A DNA stretch of 64,000 nucleotides from an uncultured Candidatus Nemicrothrix sp. (GTDB lineage Bacteria > Actinomycetota > Acidimicrobiia > Acidimicrobiales > MedAcidi-G1), in assembly GCA_913055915.1 (NCBI GenBank), contig CAJXKL010000004.1, positions 52,608 to 116,607 of the forward strand. Direction: 5' to 3'. Positions 24,650 through 33,486 of the stretch are shown piece after piece. Position 1 is the first letter of the stretch, and each line of letters begins with the position of its first letter. The position numbers and the translations under genes were made by a program. Below the pieces are notes generated by a model that saw only the letters and a list, made by a program, of their open reading frames with translations, had not been told where the DNA came from and did not search any database.

Positions 24650-26907
24650 TGATGAACCAGAACCAGACCGGAACCTCGATACTCGGCAATGCCGTTCTCA
24701 GGCGCGAGGACGACACGCTGCTGCGCGGACAGGGTGGCTACGTCGGCAACGTTGTCCTTCCCGGTGCCGTTCACGCCCACTTCGTGCGGTCCACCGCAGT
24801 GCACGGCGAGATCCTCTCTGTGGACGTGGCCGACGCCCTGTCCATGCCCGGCGTGGTGGCCGTGTACACGGCAGCCGACATCGGGCTCGAAGACCGTCCA
24901 CCCCCCATGGGCTTCTACCCGTCCGAGATGGCGCGGCCGTTCCTCGCCCGCGACCGGGTCCGGTTCGTGGGCGAGCCCGTGGCGGTGGTCCTGGCCGAGA
25001 CCCCGTACCAGGCAGCCGACGCGGCCGAGGCGATCTGGGTCGACGTTAAGCCGCTGTCGGTACTAGTTGACCTAGATGAGGCCTTGGCGGGAGACACAGT
25101 CCTGTTCCCAGAGTTGAGCCACAACGTGGTCTGGGAACTGCCTTCATCCGGTTCGGTGGACTTCTCGGCTTGTGAGGCCGTGGTCGAGGCCGACCTTGTC
25201 AACAGCCGCGTTGCTGCGGTGTCAATCGAACCACGTGTCGCTGCAGCCACCTTCGAGGACGGCCGGGTCACCTGCTGGGCCAGTTCCCAGGGAGGCCACG
25301 ACTACCGCAATGACGTTGCCAAAGCTCTGGGCTTGGAGCAGTCCGATGTGCGAGTCCACGTAAAGGACATTGGTGGCGGCTTCGGCGCCAAGGGCACGGT
25401 TTCCGAGGAGGAGGTCATGGTCGCCCAACTCGCGCGCCTGACGGGCCGGCCCGTGCGCTGGACCGAGAGCCGTACCGAAAACCTAATCGGGTACGTGCAC
25501 GGGCGAGCACAGAAACAGCGGGTCACCATGGGTGGAACCCGTGATGGGCGCATTACCACCTACAGGCTTGAGGTGGTTCAGGACTGCGGTGCGTATCCAT
25601 TGTGGGGACCATTCCTCCCCGAGTTCACAAGGCAGATGGCCTGTGGTGTGTACGACATTGCCGAGGTGGAGTACTCAGCGAAGTCTGTGGCAACCAATAC
25701 CGCCCCGGTTACTGCCTACCGGGGAGCTGGAAGGCCTGAGGCCACGGCGGCAATCGAACGGGCCGTCGACATGTTCGCAGCCGAGATCGGCATGGATCCA
25801 GCCGAGGTTCGGCGCATCAATTTGATCCCGTCCAACGCCTTCCCGTTCACCACCCGTACCGGCACCTCCTATGACTCGGGCGAGTATGAGACTGCTCTAG
25901 ATGCCGCCCTCGAGGCCGTGGACTACACCTCGCTGCGGGCCGAACAGCAGCGCCGTCGTGAAACCGGGGACCGCCAACAAATGGGTATTGGTGTTGCCAC
26001 CTACGTTGAAATCACGGGTTTCGGCGGAAGTGAGTATGGCGAGGTCAGGCTGCGGTCTGATGGCACGTTCTTGGCCACCACCGGTACAACGAACATCGGC
26101 ACAGGGCATGCCACTACGTGGGCGATGATCGTTGCAGACCGGCTAGGTGTACCGATGGACCAGGTAGAGGTGTTCCAGGGAGACACCGATCTGGTCCCCT
26201 CGGGGGACACGACTGCTGGGTCCAGGTCAGTGCAGTTGGCGGGTTCGGCGATGGCGGATGCCTCTGAGAAGCTCGTCGAGGTGGCCCGCCAGGCCGCAGC
26301 CGACCAACTCGAGGCGGCCGTGGCCGACATAGTCATCGAGGATGGAACCTTCCATGTGGCTGGCACTCCGGCTGCTAGTCGGTCGTGGGCCGACCTAGCC
26401 GGTTCCTCAGATCAGGTTCTAACGGGTGTCTCAGACTTCTCTCAGACCGGTGCCACGTTTCCGTTCGGTACCCACGTAGTTGTCGCCGAGGTCGACACCG
26501 AGACCGGCCATGTCTCAGTCGACCGCATAGTTGCCGTCGACGATGCCGGCACCCTCGTGAACCCGTTGCTGGCGGCCGGCCAGATCCACGGCGGCCTGGC
26601 ACAGGGTGTGGCCCAGGCGCTCATGGAGGAGTTCCGCTATGACGACGACGGCAATCCGCAGACCACGAACCTTGCCGACTACTCGGCCGTGTCGGCCATG
26701 GAGGTTCCGAGCTACGAGCGCACGTTCACCCAGACGCCGTCACCGCGTAACCCGCTGGGTGCAAAGGGAATTGGCGAATCGGGAAGCATCGGGTCGACTG
26801 CAGCGGTTCAGAGCGCCGTCGTCGACGCTGTGTCGCACCTGGGCGTCAGGCACATCGACATGCCGCTCACTCCCGAGACGGTCTGGCGTGCAATCCAGTC
26901 GGCCTGA
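24649..26907 (+). CDS. CoxL-like (form II) molybdopterin-binding subunit, orphan
   Basis: A 752-residue large subunit of the xanthine-oxidase/CO-dehydrogenase family. Seen: VKDIGGGFGAKG, VTAYRGAGRPEA (the AYRGAGR motif that marks form II, against AYxCSFR in true CO dehydrogenases), TGTTNIGTGHATT, QGDTDLVPSGDTTAGSRS, and RNPLGAKGIGESG with the active-site glutamate. It should bind a molybdenum cofactor and hydroxylate an aldehyde, N-heterocycle or acyl compound. FAD and 2Fe-2S subunit genes, normally adjacent, are absent here. The start ATG 24649 overlaps the acyl-CoA dehydrogenase stop by one base, so the two are co-translated. Confidence 0.82.
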   Translation: MMNQNQTGTSILGNAVLRREDDTLLRGQGGYVGNVVLPGAVHAHFVRSTAVHGEILSVDVADALSMPGVVAVYTAADIGLEDRPPPMGFYPSEMARPFLARDRVRFVGEPVAVVLAETPYQAADAAEAIWVDVKPLSVLVDLDEALAGDTVLFPELSHNVVWELPSSGSVDFSACEAVVEADLVNSRVAAVSIEPRVAAATFEDGRVTCWASSQGGHDYRNDVAKALGLEQSDVRVHVKDIGGGFGAKGTVSEEEVMVAQLARLTGRPVRWTESRTENLIGYVHGRAQKQRVTMGGTRDGRITTYRLEVVQDCGAYPLWGPFLPEFTRQMACGVYDIAEVEYSAKSVATNTAPVTAYRGAGRPEATAAIERAVDMFAAEIGMDPAEVRRINLIPSNAFPFTTRTGTSYDSGEYETALDAALEAVDYTSLRAEQQRRRETGDRQQMGIGVATYVEITGFGGSEYGEVRLRSDGTFLATTGTTNIGTGHATTWAMIVADRLGVPMDQVEVFQGDTDLVPSGDTTAGSRSVQLAGSAMADASEKLVEVARQAAADQLEAAVADIVIEDGTFHVAGTPAASRSWADLAGSSDQVLTGVSDFSQTGATFPFGTHVVVAEVDTETGHVSVDRIVAVDDAGTLVNPLLAAGQIHGGLAQGVAQALMEEFRYDDDGNPQTTNLADYSAVSAMEVPSYERTFTQTPSPRNPLGAKGIGESGSIGSTAAVQSAVVDAVSHLGVRHIDMPLTPETVWRAIQSA

Positions 26908-26943
26908 CGGTCTGGGGTACGTGGCCCGACAGGTGCCAGCCCT

Positions 26944-28122
26944 GTGATCGAGCCACGGCAGTTCCTCGTCGAGCGGCTGCGCCAGTTCGGCATCACAGTC
27001 TTCGCGGAGATGTCGGCGCTTGCCGACCGGACCGGTGCCATCAACCTGGGGCAGGGGTTCCCCGACTCTGACGGCCCACAGGAGGTTCTCGAGGCCGCCG
27101 TGGCAGCCATCCGTGCCGGCCACAATCAGTACCCACCGGGTCGAGGGATACCGCCGTTGCGTCGGGCGGTCGCCGACCACCAGAAGCGCTTCTACGACAT
27201 CGAGGTTGACCCCGAGGCCGAGGTGCTCATCACCGCTGGTGCCTCAGAGGCGATAGCCGCAGCGATGCTGGCACTCGTCGAACCCGGTGACGAGGTCATC
27301 ATGTTCGAGCCCTACTTCGACCATTACGCCACCTCGGTCGCACTCGCCGGTGGGCACCGTCGGGTGGTGGCGCTGCGTGAGCCTGACCTCTCCTTTGACG
27401 TCGCCGAGCTGGAGGCAACCGTTGGCCCACGTACCCGCCTGATCCTCCTGAACACACCCCACAATCCATCCGGCAAGGTGTTCAACGCCGGCGAGCTGGG
27501 GCAGATCGCACGGGTAGCCGTGGAGCACGACCTGCTGGTCGTTACCGACGAGGTCTATGAGCACCTCATCTACGACGGTGGAAGCCACATCCCGTTGGTC
27601 ACCCTCCCCGGCATGGCCGACCGAACCCTCACCATTTCCTCCGCCGGGAAGTCCTTTGGGTTCACCGGCTGGAAGATCGGCTGGGCCAGCGGACCTGAGG
27701 CGATGGTGTCGGCCCTGCTCACGGCAAAGCAGTCGCTCACCTACGTGAACGGCGGACCCTTCCAGCACGCCCTCGTGACAGCACTCGGCCTTGGTGACGA
27801 CTACTTCAGGGACCTCGCCGACGACCTCCAGGCCAAGCGGGACCTCCTCACCGAAGGCCTCCGAAGTGCCGGCTTCGGGGTGTTTCCGACAGCGGGCACC
27901 TACTTCATCACCGCCGACATCAGGCCGCTGGGTGCCAGTGACGGCGTGGAGTTCTGCATGTCGCTACCCGGACGTTGCGGGGTGGTGGCGGTTCCGAGCG
28001 TCGTGTTCTACGACAAGGAGGAAGCCGGCCGGCACCTCATCAGGTTCGCCTTCTGCAAGAGGCCCGAGGTGCTCGCCGAGGCGGCAGGGCGGCTGGCCGG
28101 TATGGGAGGATCCCAGCTATGA
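26944..28122 (+). CDS. Class I/II PLP aminotransferase (glutamine transaminase K-like)
   Basis: A 392-residue fold-type I aminotransferase starting at GTG 26944. Seen: INLGQGFPDSDGP (residues 33-45), NQYPPGRGIPPLRRAVA, LLNTPHNPSGKVF, VVTDEVYEHLIYDG, and PLP lysine Lys236 in SSAGKSFGFTGWKIGW. This set matches kynurenine/glutamine transaminase, YbdL-like methionine aminotransferase, and the actinobacterial protein called DapC. The gene after it encodes an omega-amidase-like nitrilase, which favours a glutamine-using transaminase whose 2-oxoglutaramate product is then hydrolysed. Confidence 0.84.
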   Translation: MIEPRQFLVERLRQFGITVFAEMSALADRTGAINLGQGFPDSDGPQEVLEAAVAAIRAGHNQYPPGRGIPPLRRAVADHQKRFYDIEVDPEAEVLITAGASEAIAAAMLALVEPGDEVIMFEPYFDHYATSVALAGGHRRVVALREPDLSFDVAELEATVGPRTRLILLNTPHNPSGKVFNAGELGQIARVAVEHDLLVVTDEVYEHLIYDGGSHIPLVTLPGMADRTLTISSAGKSFGFTGWKIGWASGPEAMVSALLTAKQSLTYVNGGPFQHALVTALGLGDDYFRDLADDLQAKRDLLTEGLRSAGFGVFPTAGTYFITADIRPLGASDGVEFCMSLPGRCGVVAVPSVVFYDKEEAGRHLIRFAFCKRPEVLAEAAGRLAGMGGSQL

Positions 28123-28132
28123 GGCCAGGACC

Positions 28133-28900
28133 GTGAGGGTTGCAGCCGTTCAGCATGACGTGGTCTGGGAGGACCGCGAGTCCAACCACGCCCATCTGAC
28201 AGAACTCATTGCGGGTGCGGCCGCCGACGGCGCCGACCTCGTTGTGCTGACCGAGATGTTTCCCGTCGGGTTCTCGTTGGCGGCCGACCGTATCGCTGAA
28301 CCACCAGATGGGCCGAGCGTCGGATTCCTCCTGGAGCAGGCCTCCGAGCACGGTCTCTGGGCTGCCGGTTCGGTGCCGGTCAGGGACGATGCCGGTTCGA
28401 TGCCGGTGAACCGGTTCGTGCTCGCCGGCCCCGACGGCACTCTCCACCACTACGACAAGATGTACCCGTTTACCTATGCGGGCGAGCGCGACCACTACCG
28501 GCCCGGCGAGCACCCGGTGACCGTGACCATCGAGGGGGTGAGGATCAGCCTCTTCGTCTGCTATGACCTGCGCTTCTCTGAGGCCTTCTGGGGCCTGGCG
28601 CCGACGACCGACCTCTACCTGGTTCCTGCCAACTGGCCCTCCAGCCGCCGCGAACACTGGATGACCCTCCTGCGTGCCAGGGCCATCGAGAACCAGGCCT
28701 ACGTGGTGGGCGTGAACCGTGTCGGCGACGATCCCCGGTTCTCCTATTCGGGCGACAGCCTCATCGTTGACCCGCTTGGAGAGGTCCTTGCCGATGCCGA
28801 ACCGGGTGTCGAGGCCGTTCTCATCGCCGACGTGGAACCAGAGCGGGTTGCAGTTGTTCGTGCCGAGTTCCCCTTCCTTCAGGACCGCCGCGGGAGATGA
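28133..28900 (+). CDS. Carbon-nitrogen hydrolase, omega-amidase-like
   Basis: A 255-residue nitrilase-superfamily amidase with the full triad: Glu41 (VLTEMFPVGF), Lys109 (HYDKMYPFTYAGE), Cys143 (FVCYDLRFSE). The MFPVGFS and YDKxxPF(T)xAGE segments resemble YafV/omega-amidase, which hydrolyses 2-oxoglutaramate or 2-oxosuccinamate to the keto-acid and ammonia. GTG 28133 lies ten bases after the transaminase stop. Together they could run an irreversible glutamine-driven transamination, as in methionine salvage. Its end overlaps the polyprenyl synthase start (ATGA). Confidence 0.82.
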   Translation: MRVAAVQHDVVWEDRESNHAHLTELIAGAAADGADLVVLTEMFPVGFSLAADRIAEPPDGPSVGFLLEQASEHGLWAAGSVPVRDDAGSMPVNRFVLAGPDGTLHHYDKMYPFTYAGERDHYRPGEHPVTVTIEGVRISLFVCYDLRFSEAFWGLAPTTDLYLVPANWPSSRREHWMTLLRARAIENQAYVVGVNRVGDDPRFSYSGDSLIVDPLGEVLADAEPGVEAVLIADVEPERVAVVRAEFPFLQDRRGR

Positions 28901-29907
28901 GCGACCCCGAGATTTTGGAGCGGGCACGACTGCTGGTCGAGCCCGCCATGGTTGCAGCCGTCGACGGTCTCTGTGTCGAGCTGGGTCTACCGGCCCGCTA
29001 CCACCTTGGCTGGGCCGAGGCAGACGGCTCGCCATCGATCGTGGGGGCCGGCAAGGGCCTCCGGCCCGCCCTGGCGGTGCTGTCAGCCGAGTCAGTGGCC
29101 GCTTCCGGCGAGGTTGCCATCCCTGGGGCTGTTGCCGTGGAACTGGTGCACAACTTCTCGCTCATTCACGACGACATCATCGACGGCGACGTCGAGAGAC
29201 GGCACAGGGCCACCGTCTGGGCGGCCTTCGGCACCGACGACGCCATCATCTCGGGCGATGCGTTCCACAACCTGGCCTTCCAGGTCCTGCTGGGCGAGCC
29301 CACGCCGGAACGGGTAGCGGCCACCACACGCCTGGCCCGGGCCACCTCGGCGATGCTTGCCGGACAGGCTGCCGACATGGCACTTGATGATCTACCTGTC
29401 GTGTCTCTTGAGGACTGCCTGGCAATGGAGGCCGACAAGACCGGTGCCCTGGTGGGTTGTGCCGCGTCCATAGGTGCCGTGCTGGCCGGTGCACCGCAGA
29501 CGACCGTCGATGCACTCGACTCCTTCGGGCGAGAACTGGGCCTGGCCTTTCAGGCTGTGGACGACGTCCTCGGAATCTGGGGCGATCCTGCAGTTACGGG
29601 CAAGCCCGCAGGCAACGACCTGAGGGAGCGCAAGAAGTCGATGCCTGTTGCTGTCGTCCTGGCCGGTGGTTCGGGCCTGGCCGTAGACCTTGCCGCCATC
29701 TACGACCAGCCCGGCGATCTCTCCGACGACGATGTCGACCATGCGACCGGGATCATCGAGGCTGCCGGTGGAAGGGAGCGCACCGAGGCCGAGGCAGCCA
29801 GCCGACTGGAGTCAGCCCTGGCCTCGCTAGATGCCTTGTCAACTTCCGCCGAGGTGGATGCCGAGATCCGTGGCCTTGCCCGCTTTGTCGTGGAGCGCAG
29901 CTTCTAG
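28897..29907 (+). CDS. Polyprenyl (isoprenyl) diphosphate synthase
   Basis: A 336-residue trans-prenyltransferase. Seen: GKGLRPALAVL (residues 52-62, binding isopentenyl diphosphate), first aspartate-rich motif DDIID at 92-96, QAADM, and the second, relaxed motif QAVDDVLGIWGDP. It condenses isopentenyl diphosphate with allylic diphosphates; product length cannot be told from sequence by eye. The DDVLG variant is common in actinobacterial enzymes. It overlaps the preceding amidase gene by four bases. Confidence 0.87.
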   Translation: MSDPEILERARLLVEPAMVAAVDGLCVELGLPARYHLGWAEADGSPSIVGAGKGLRPALAVLSAESVAASGEVAIPGAVAVELVHNFSLIHDDIIDGDVERRHRATVWAAFGTDDAIISGDAFHNLAFQVLLGEPTPERVAATTRLARATSAMLAGQAADMALDDLPVVSLEDCLAMEADKTGALVGCAASIGAVLAGAPQTTVDALDSFGRELGLAFQAVDDVLGIWGDPAVTGKPAGNDLRERKKSMPVAVVLAGGSGLAVDLAAIYDQPGDLSDDDVDHATGIIEAAGGRERTEAEAASRLESALASLDALSTSAEVDAEIRGLARFVVERSF

Positions 29908-29916
29908 GGCTCCGGG

Positions 29917-32481
29917 TCAGAGCTGCCTTATTGCACCCAGCCTGACGACCGCCCGCCCCTCCTCACGTGAAGCGGCCAGATCCACCCGGCCCTCCAGCAC
30001 CCATTCATTGAAGCCCTCAGGGTCGGCGATCGTCTGTGTGACCTGCCACATGTCGGGGGTGTTGTCGTCAAGCACGAAGAAGCCACCACCCCTGGCGTGG
30101 CTGTCGGTGGGCATGACCGGGTGGTCGTCCCAGTAGGGGGCGATTGCCTCCCTGATTGAGTCGGCGTTCCACGTGGTGTCGCCGACGGCTGGTACCTCGG
30201 CGAGCACGTCGGTTGCCTCCCCGCTGCGACGGGAGAGCAGTTGCACCCAGCGGAACACCTCGTTTCGCACCATCACCCTGAAGGCCCTTGCTGACGTGGT
30301 CACGTCGGGGCGCTCGGGCTCGGCACCCTCAACGGGTTCCGTGTCGTCCGGATCCGGGTTGCGCAACCTCTCCCATTCGTCGATGAGGCTGGAGTCGACC
30401 TGGCGCACCGTCTCGCCGAGCCATGCCTCTAGGTCGCGAAGTTCCTCGGTCTTTTCCTCGTCGGGCACGTTCTGCACGACCGCCTTGTAGGTCTGGGTCA
30501 GGTAGCGCAGCACGACTCCCTCGGAGCGCTTCAGACCGTGGTGCTCCACGTACTGCCTGAAGTTGAAGCCCAGTTCGTACATCTCGCGTGCCACCGACTT
30601 GGGTTGGACGTTCTCGTTGCCGACCCATGGGTGGTGGCTGCGGAACACGTCGAAGGTCCCGTAGAGGAATTCGGCCAGCGGTCGGGGAGGCCGAACCTCG
30701 TTGAGACGTTCCATGCGTTCCTCGTACTCGACGCCCTCCATCTTGAGCCTGTTGACCAGCTCGGTCTTCAGGCGGTTGACCTGGGCGGCCAGGATCACCC
30801 CCGGGTTCTCGAGTACCGATTCGACGACCGACAACACGTCCAGGGCGTGCTGTTCAGGTGTGTGGTCGGCCCCCTCGTCACCCAGTTCGGGGATCACCTC
30901 GAGGGCGAACAGCGACAGTGGCTGGTGGAGGGCGAAGTCGTCCTGGAGGTCCACCCCGATCCGGACCATGCGGCCCTGGTCGTCGGGCCCGTCCAGTACC
31001 TCGACGATGCCGGCATCCCGGAGTGAGCGGTACACGCCGATCGCCCGGCGGATGTGGTGACGCTGGCGCTTGCGTGGTTCGTGGTTGTCGGTCAGCAGCC
31101 GGCGCAGGTCGGCACCGCCGTCACCGGGGCGGGACAACACGTTGAGGACCATCTGGTGGGTGACGTCGAAGCTGGAGTCCAGCGGCTCGGGACTGCCGCC
31201 GACCATCTTGTCGAACGTCTCCTCGTTCCAGTGGGCGTAGCCCCGCTCCGGTGGTTTCTTCTTTACCAACTTCTTCTTCCGGGACGGGTCGGCTGCCACC
31301 TTGGCCTCGGCTCGGCGGTTCTCGATCCAGTGCACGGGAGCCTGGGCCCAGACGTGCCCTTCGTCGTCGAAGCCTCGGCGACCGGCACGCCCCGCGACCT
31401 GTGCGAACTCGCGGTTGGAGAGCAGACGGGTGGTGGAGCCGTCGTACTTGCAGAGTTGGGTGAACAGGACCGTGCGAATCGGCACGTTGACCCCGACCCC
31501 GAGCGTGTCTGTGCCGCAGATCAACTTGAGCAGCCCGGCCTGTGCCAGCTTCTCGATGAGCAGCCGGTAGCGGGGGAGCAGGCCGGCGTGGTGCAGGCCG
31601 ATGCCGTGCCCAATGAACCTCCGCAGGTCCTTGCCGATGGGTGTGTCGAACCTGAAGCCACCGACCGCCTCACGGATCTCGGCCTTCTCCTCTCTGGTGA
31701 CTACGTCGAGGCTGCAGAGGTCCTGAGCCTTGTCTGTAGCGGCCTTCTGGGTGAAGTGGACGATGTAGATGGGGGCCCGGTCCGAGTCCACCAACTCGGT
31801 GATCGACTCGTGCAGGGGGGTCTCCCGGTACTCGAAGGTGAGGGGAACCGGTCGCTGCGAGCCGGCAACGGTCACCGTGGCCCTGCCGGTTCGTTCGGTC
31901 AGGTCATCTTCGAACCTGGTGGTGGGGCCGAGGGTCGCCGACATGAGGAGGAACTGCGTGTCGGTCAACTCCAACAGGGGTACCTGCCAGGCCCAGCCGC
32001 GCTGTGGGTCGGCGTAGTAGTGGAACTCATCGGCCACAACCAGGCCCACGTTGCATGAGCGGCCTTCGCGCAGCGCCCTGTGGGCCAGGATCTCGGCCGT
32101 GCAGGCGATGATCGGTGCCCCCGGGTTGACCGAGGCGTCGCCGGTCACCATGCCCACGTTGTCGGATCCGAAGTCGCGGGCGAGGGCGAAGAACTTCTCA
32201 CTGACCAGTGCCTTGATGGGTGCCGTGTAGACGCTGCGCTCACCTCTTGCGAGGGCAGCGGCGTGGGCGGCCGTGGCAACGAGGGACTTCCCCGAACCGG
32301 TGGGGGTGGCCAGGATCACGTGGTTGCCGGCCAGCAGTTCCAGGATCGCCTCCTCCTGGGCCGGGTACAGCGTGAGCCCGGTATCAGTGGTCCATGCCAC
32401 GAAGCCCTCCAGCAACTCATCGGGGTCCGAGCCCAGTGGAAACCGATCGAGAAGGCCTGCGTTGTCGAGGCCTGTGTTCAT
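29917..32481 (-). CDS. Ski2-like DEAD/DEAH-box helicase with DUF3516-type C-terminus
   Basis: An 854-residue superfamily 2 helicase. Seen: motif I ATPTGSGKSLVA, motif Ia YTAPIKALVSEKF, motif II VVADEFHYY (DEFH rather than DExH), motif III LLMSATLG, and motif VI QVAGRAGRRGFDDEGHVWA. A lysine-rich segment (RKKKLVKKKPPERGY) and a long C-terminal half follow, which I recognise as the DUF3516 arrangement common in actinobacteria. Likely acts on RNA. ATG 32481 overlaps the tag stop; a longer in-frame start at 32613 would overlap tag far more. Confidence 0.85.
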   Translation of the reverse strand: MNTGLDNAGLLDRFPLGSDPDELLEGFVAWTTDTGLTLYPAQEEAILELLAGNHVILATPTGSGKSLVATAAHAAALARGERSVYTAPIKALVSEKFFALARDFGSDNVGMVTGDASVNPGAPIIACTAEILAHRALREGRSCNVGLVVADEFHYYADPQRGWAWQVPLLELTDTQFLLMSATLGPTTRFEDDLTERTGRATVTVAGSQRPVPLTFEYRETPLHESITELVDSDRAPIYIVHFTQKAATDKAQDLCSLDVVTREEKAEIREAVGGFRFDTPIGKDLRRFIGHGIGLHHAGLLPRYRLLIEKLAQAGLLKLICGTDTLGVGVNVPIRTVLFTQLCKYDGSTTRLLSNREFAQVAGRAGRRGFDDEGHVWAQAPVHWIENRRAEAKVAADPSRKKKLVKKKPPERGYAHWNEETFDKMVGGSPEPLDSSFDVTHQMVLNVLSRPGDGGADLRRLLTDNHEPRKRQRHHIRRAIGVYRSLRDAGIVEVLDGPDDQGRMVRIGVDLQDDFALHQPLSLFALEVIPELGDEGADHTPEQHALDVLSVVESVLENPGVILAAQVNRLKTELVNRLKMEGVEYEERMERLNEVRPPRPLAEFLYGTFDVFRSHHPWVGNENVQPKSVAREMYELGFNFRQYVEHHGLKRSEGVVLRYLTQTYKAVVQNVPDEEKTEELRDLEAWLGETVRQVDSSLIDEWERLRNPDPDDTEPVEGAEPERPDVTTSARAFRVMVRNEVFRWVQLLSRRSGEATDVLAEVPAVGDTTWNADSIREAIAPYWDDHPVMPTDSHARGGGFFVLDDNTPDMWQVTQTIADPEGFNEWVLEGRVDLAASREEGRAVVRLGAIRQL

Positions 32482-33062
32482 CGGGTTGGCCGGAGCAGGG
32501 CTGCGCGCTCGGCTTCGACCACGGCGTGGAGCGTGCAGCCGGGCAGGTGGTCGTTGACCATTCCCGTGGCCTGCATGAATGCGTATGCGGTCGTGGGTCC
32601 CACGAACGACCATCCTCTCTTCTTGAGATCCTTGCTGAGGGCCGTGGATTCAGGTGTGGTGGCAGGTATCGGATCGTCGGGGTTGCGTGGTTCCACTGTC
32701 GGCTCCCAGGACCAAAGGTAGGCGGCCAGGGAACCGAACTCGTCGGCTACCTCAAGGGCCCTGGCGGCGTTGTTGATCGTGGACTGGATCTTCCCGCGGT
32801 GGCGCACGATGCCGGCGTCACCCAACAGGCGCTCCACGTCGTTGCTGCCGAACCCGGCCACGGTTGCCGGGTCGAAGCCGGCGAACCCGGCCCGGAACGC
32901 CTCGCGCTTGCGAAGGATCGTCAGCCATGACAACCCGGCCTGGAATCCCTCGAGGCAGACCTTCTCGAACAGTCGGGTGTCATCGGTGATGGGCCGCCCC
33001 CACTCGTCGTCGTGGTAGGCGAGGTAGTCGGCGTGTTCGCCGGGCCACCAGCAGCGCGCCAT
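32478..33062 (-). CDS. tag: DNA-3-methyladenine glycosylase I
   Basis: A 194-residue base-excision enzyme. Seen: MARCWWPGEHADYLAYHDDEWGRP at the N-terminus, LFEKVCLEGFQAGLSWLTILRKREAFR (substrate pocket), RHRGKIQSTINNA, and the LKKRGWSFVGPTTAYAFMQATGMVNDHLPGC stretch with zinc-binding His and Cys residues. It removes 3-methyladenine from alkylated DNA. ATG 33062 is chosen over GTG 33095 because family members start close to the first zinc-site cysteine. The gene is coupled to the helicase by a 4-base overlap. Confidence 0.92.
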   Translation of the reverse strand: MARCWWPGEHADYLAYHDDEWGRPITDDTRLFEKVCLEGFQAGLSWLTILRKREAFRAGFAGFDPATVAGFGSNDVERLLGDAGIVRHRGKIQSTINNAARALEVADEFGSLAAYLWSWEPTVEPRNPDDPIPATTPESTALSKDLKKRGWSFVGPTTAYAFMQATGMVNDHLPGCTLHAVVEAERAALLRPTR

Positions 33063-33178
33063 CCCGTCATCGCCGGCGACGAGGCTCCCGGTCACCTTTG
33101 CCCCCGTCCGCTTCTGTGCTCCACGGGGACCGACGTTACGCTCCGGCGATCGATTGCCCGACCCAGCGGAGGCTTCCC

Positions 33179-33481
33179 ATGATTGTCATAGCAGGCACCA
33201 TCAACATCGACCCTGCCAGCAGCGACGACGCCGTGGCGGCGATCGTGCCGATGATGACCGCAACGCATGCTGAGGATGGATGCATCGACTACGTGCTCAG
33301 CATCGACCCGGTACAGGCGGGGCTCGTCAGGATCTTCGAGAAGTGGGAGAGCGACGAGGCCCTCAGCGCCCATATGGGTTCGGCACACATTGCCGAGTTC
33401 CAGGGGGCCATGGCCAGCTTCGGCGTGACCGGAATGTCTGTGGAGCGCTTCGACGGCGCCACGGTCACCAAGTTGATCTAG
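33179..33481 (+). CDS. ABM-domain (YgiN-like) monooxygenase-type protein
   Basis: A 100-residue dimeric ferredoxin-like alpha+beta protein. Seen: VIAGTINIDPASSDDAVAAI, DGCIDYVLSIDPVQAGLVRIFEKWESDEALSAHMGSAHIAEF, the usual antibiotic-biosynthesis-monooxygenase profile. Such proteins oxidise quinols or bind small ligands without a cofactor; a specific substrate is not evident. ATG 33179 is preceded by GGAGG at good distance. Confidence 0.8.
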   Translation: MIVIAGTINIDPASSDDAVAAIVPMMTATHAEDGCIDYVLSIDPVQAGLVRIFEKWESDEALSAHMGSAHIAEFQGAMASFGVTGMSVERFDGATVTKLI

Positions 33482-33486
33482 GGGCC

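Noticed and set aside
31054..32058. A 334-codon open frame on the plus strand
   Set aside because: It is a shadow of the helicase gene on the other strand; its composition is typical of antisense frames (many Gly, Val, Leu and no domain).
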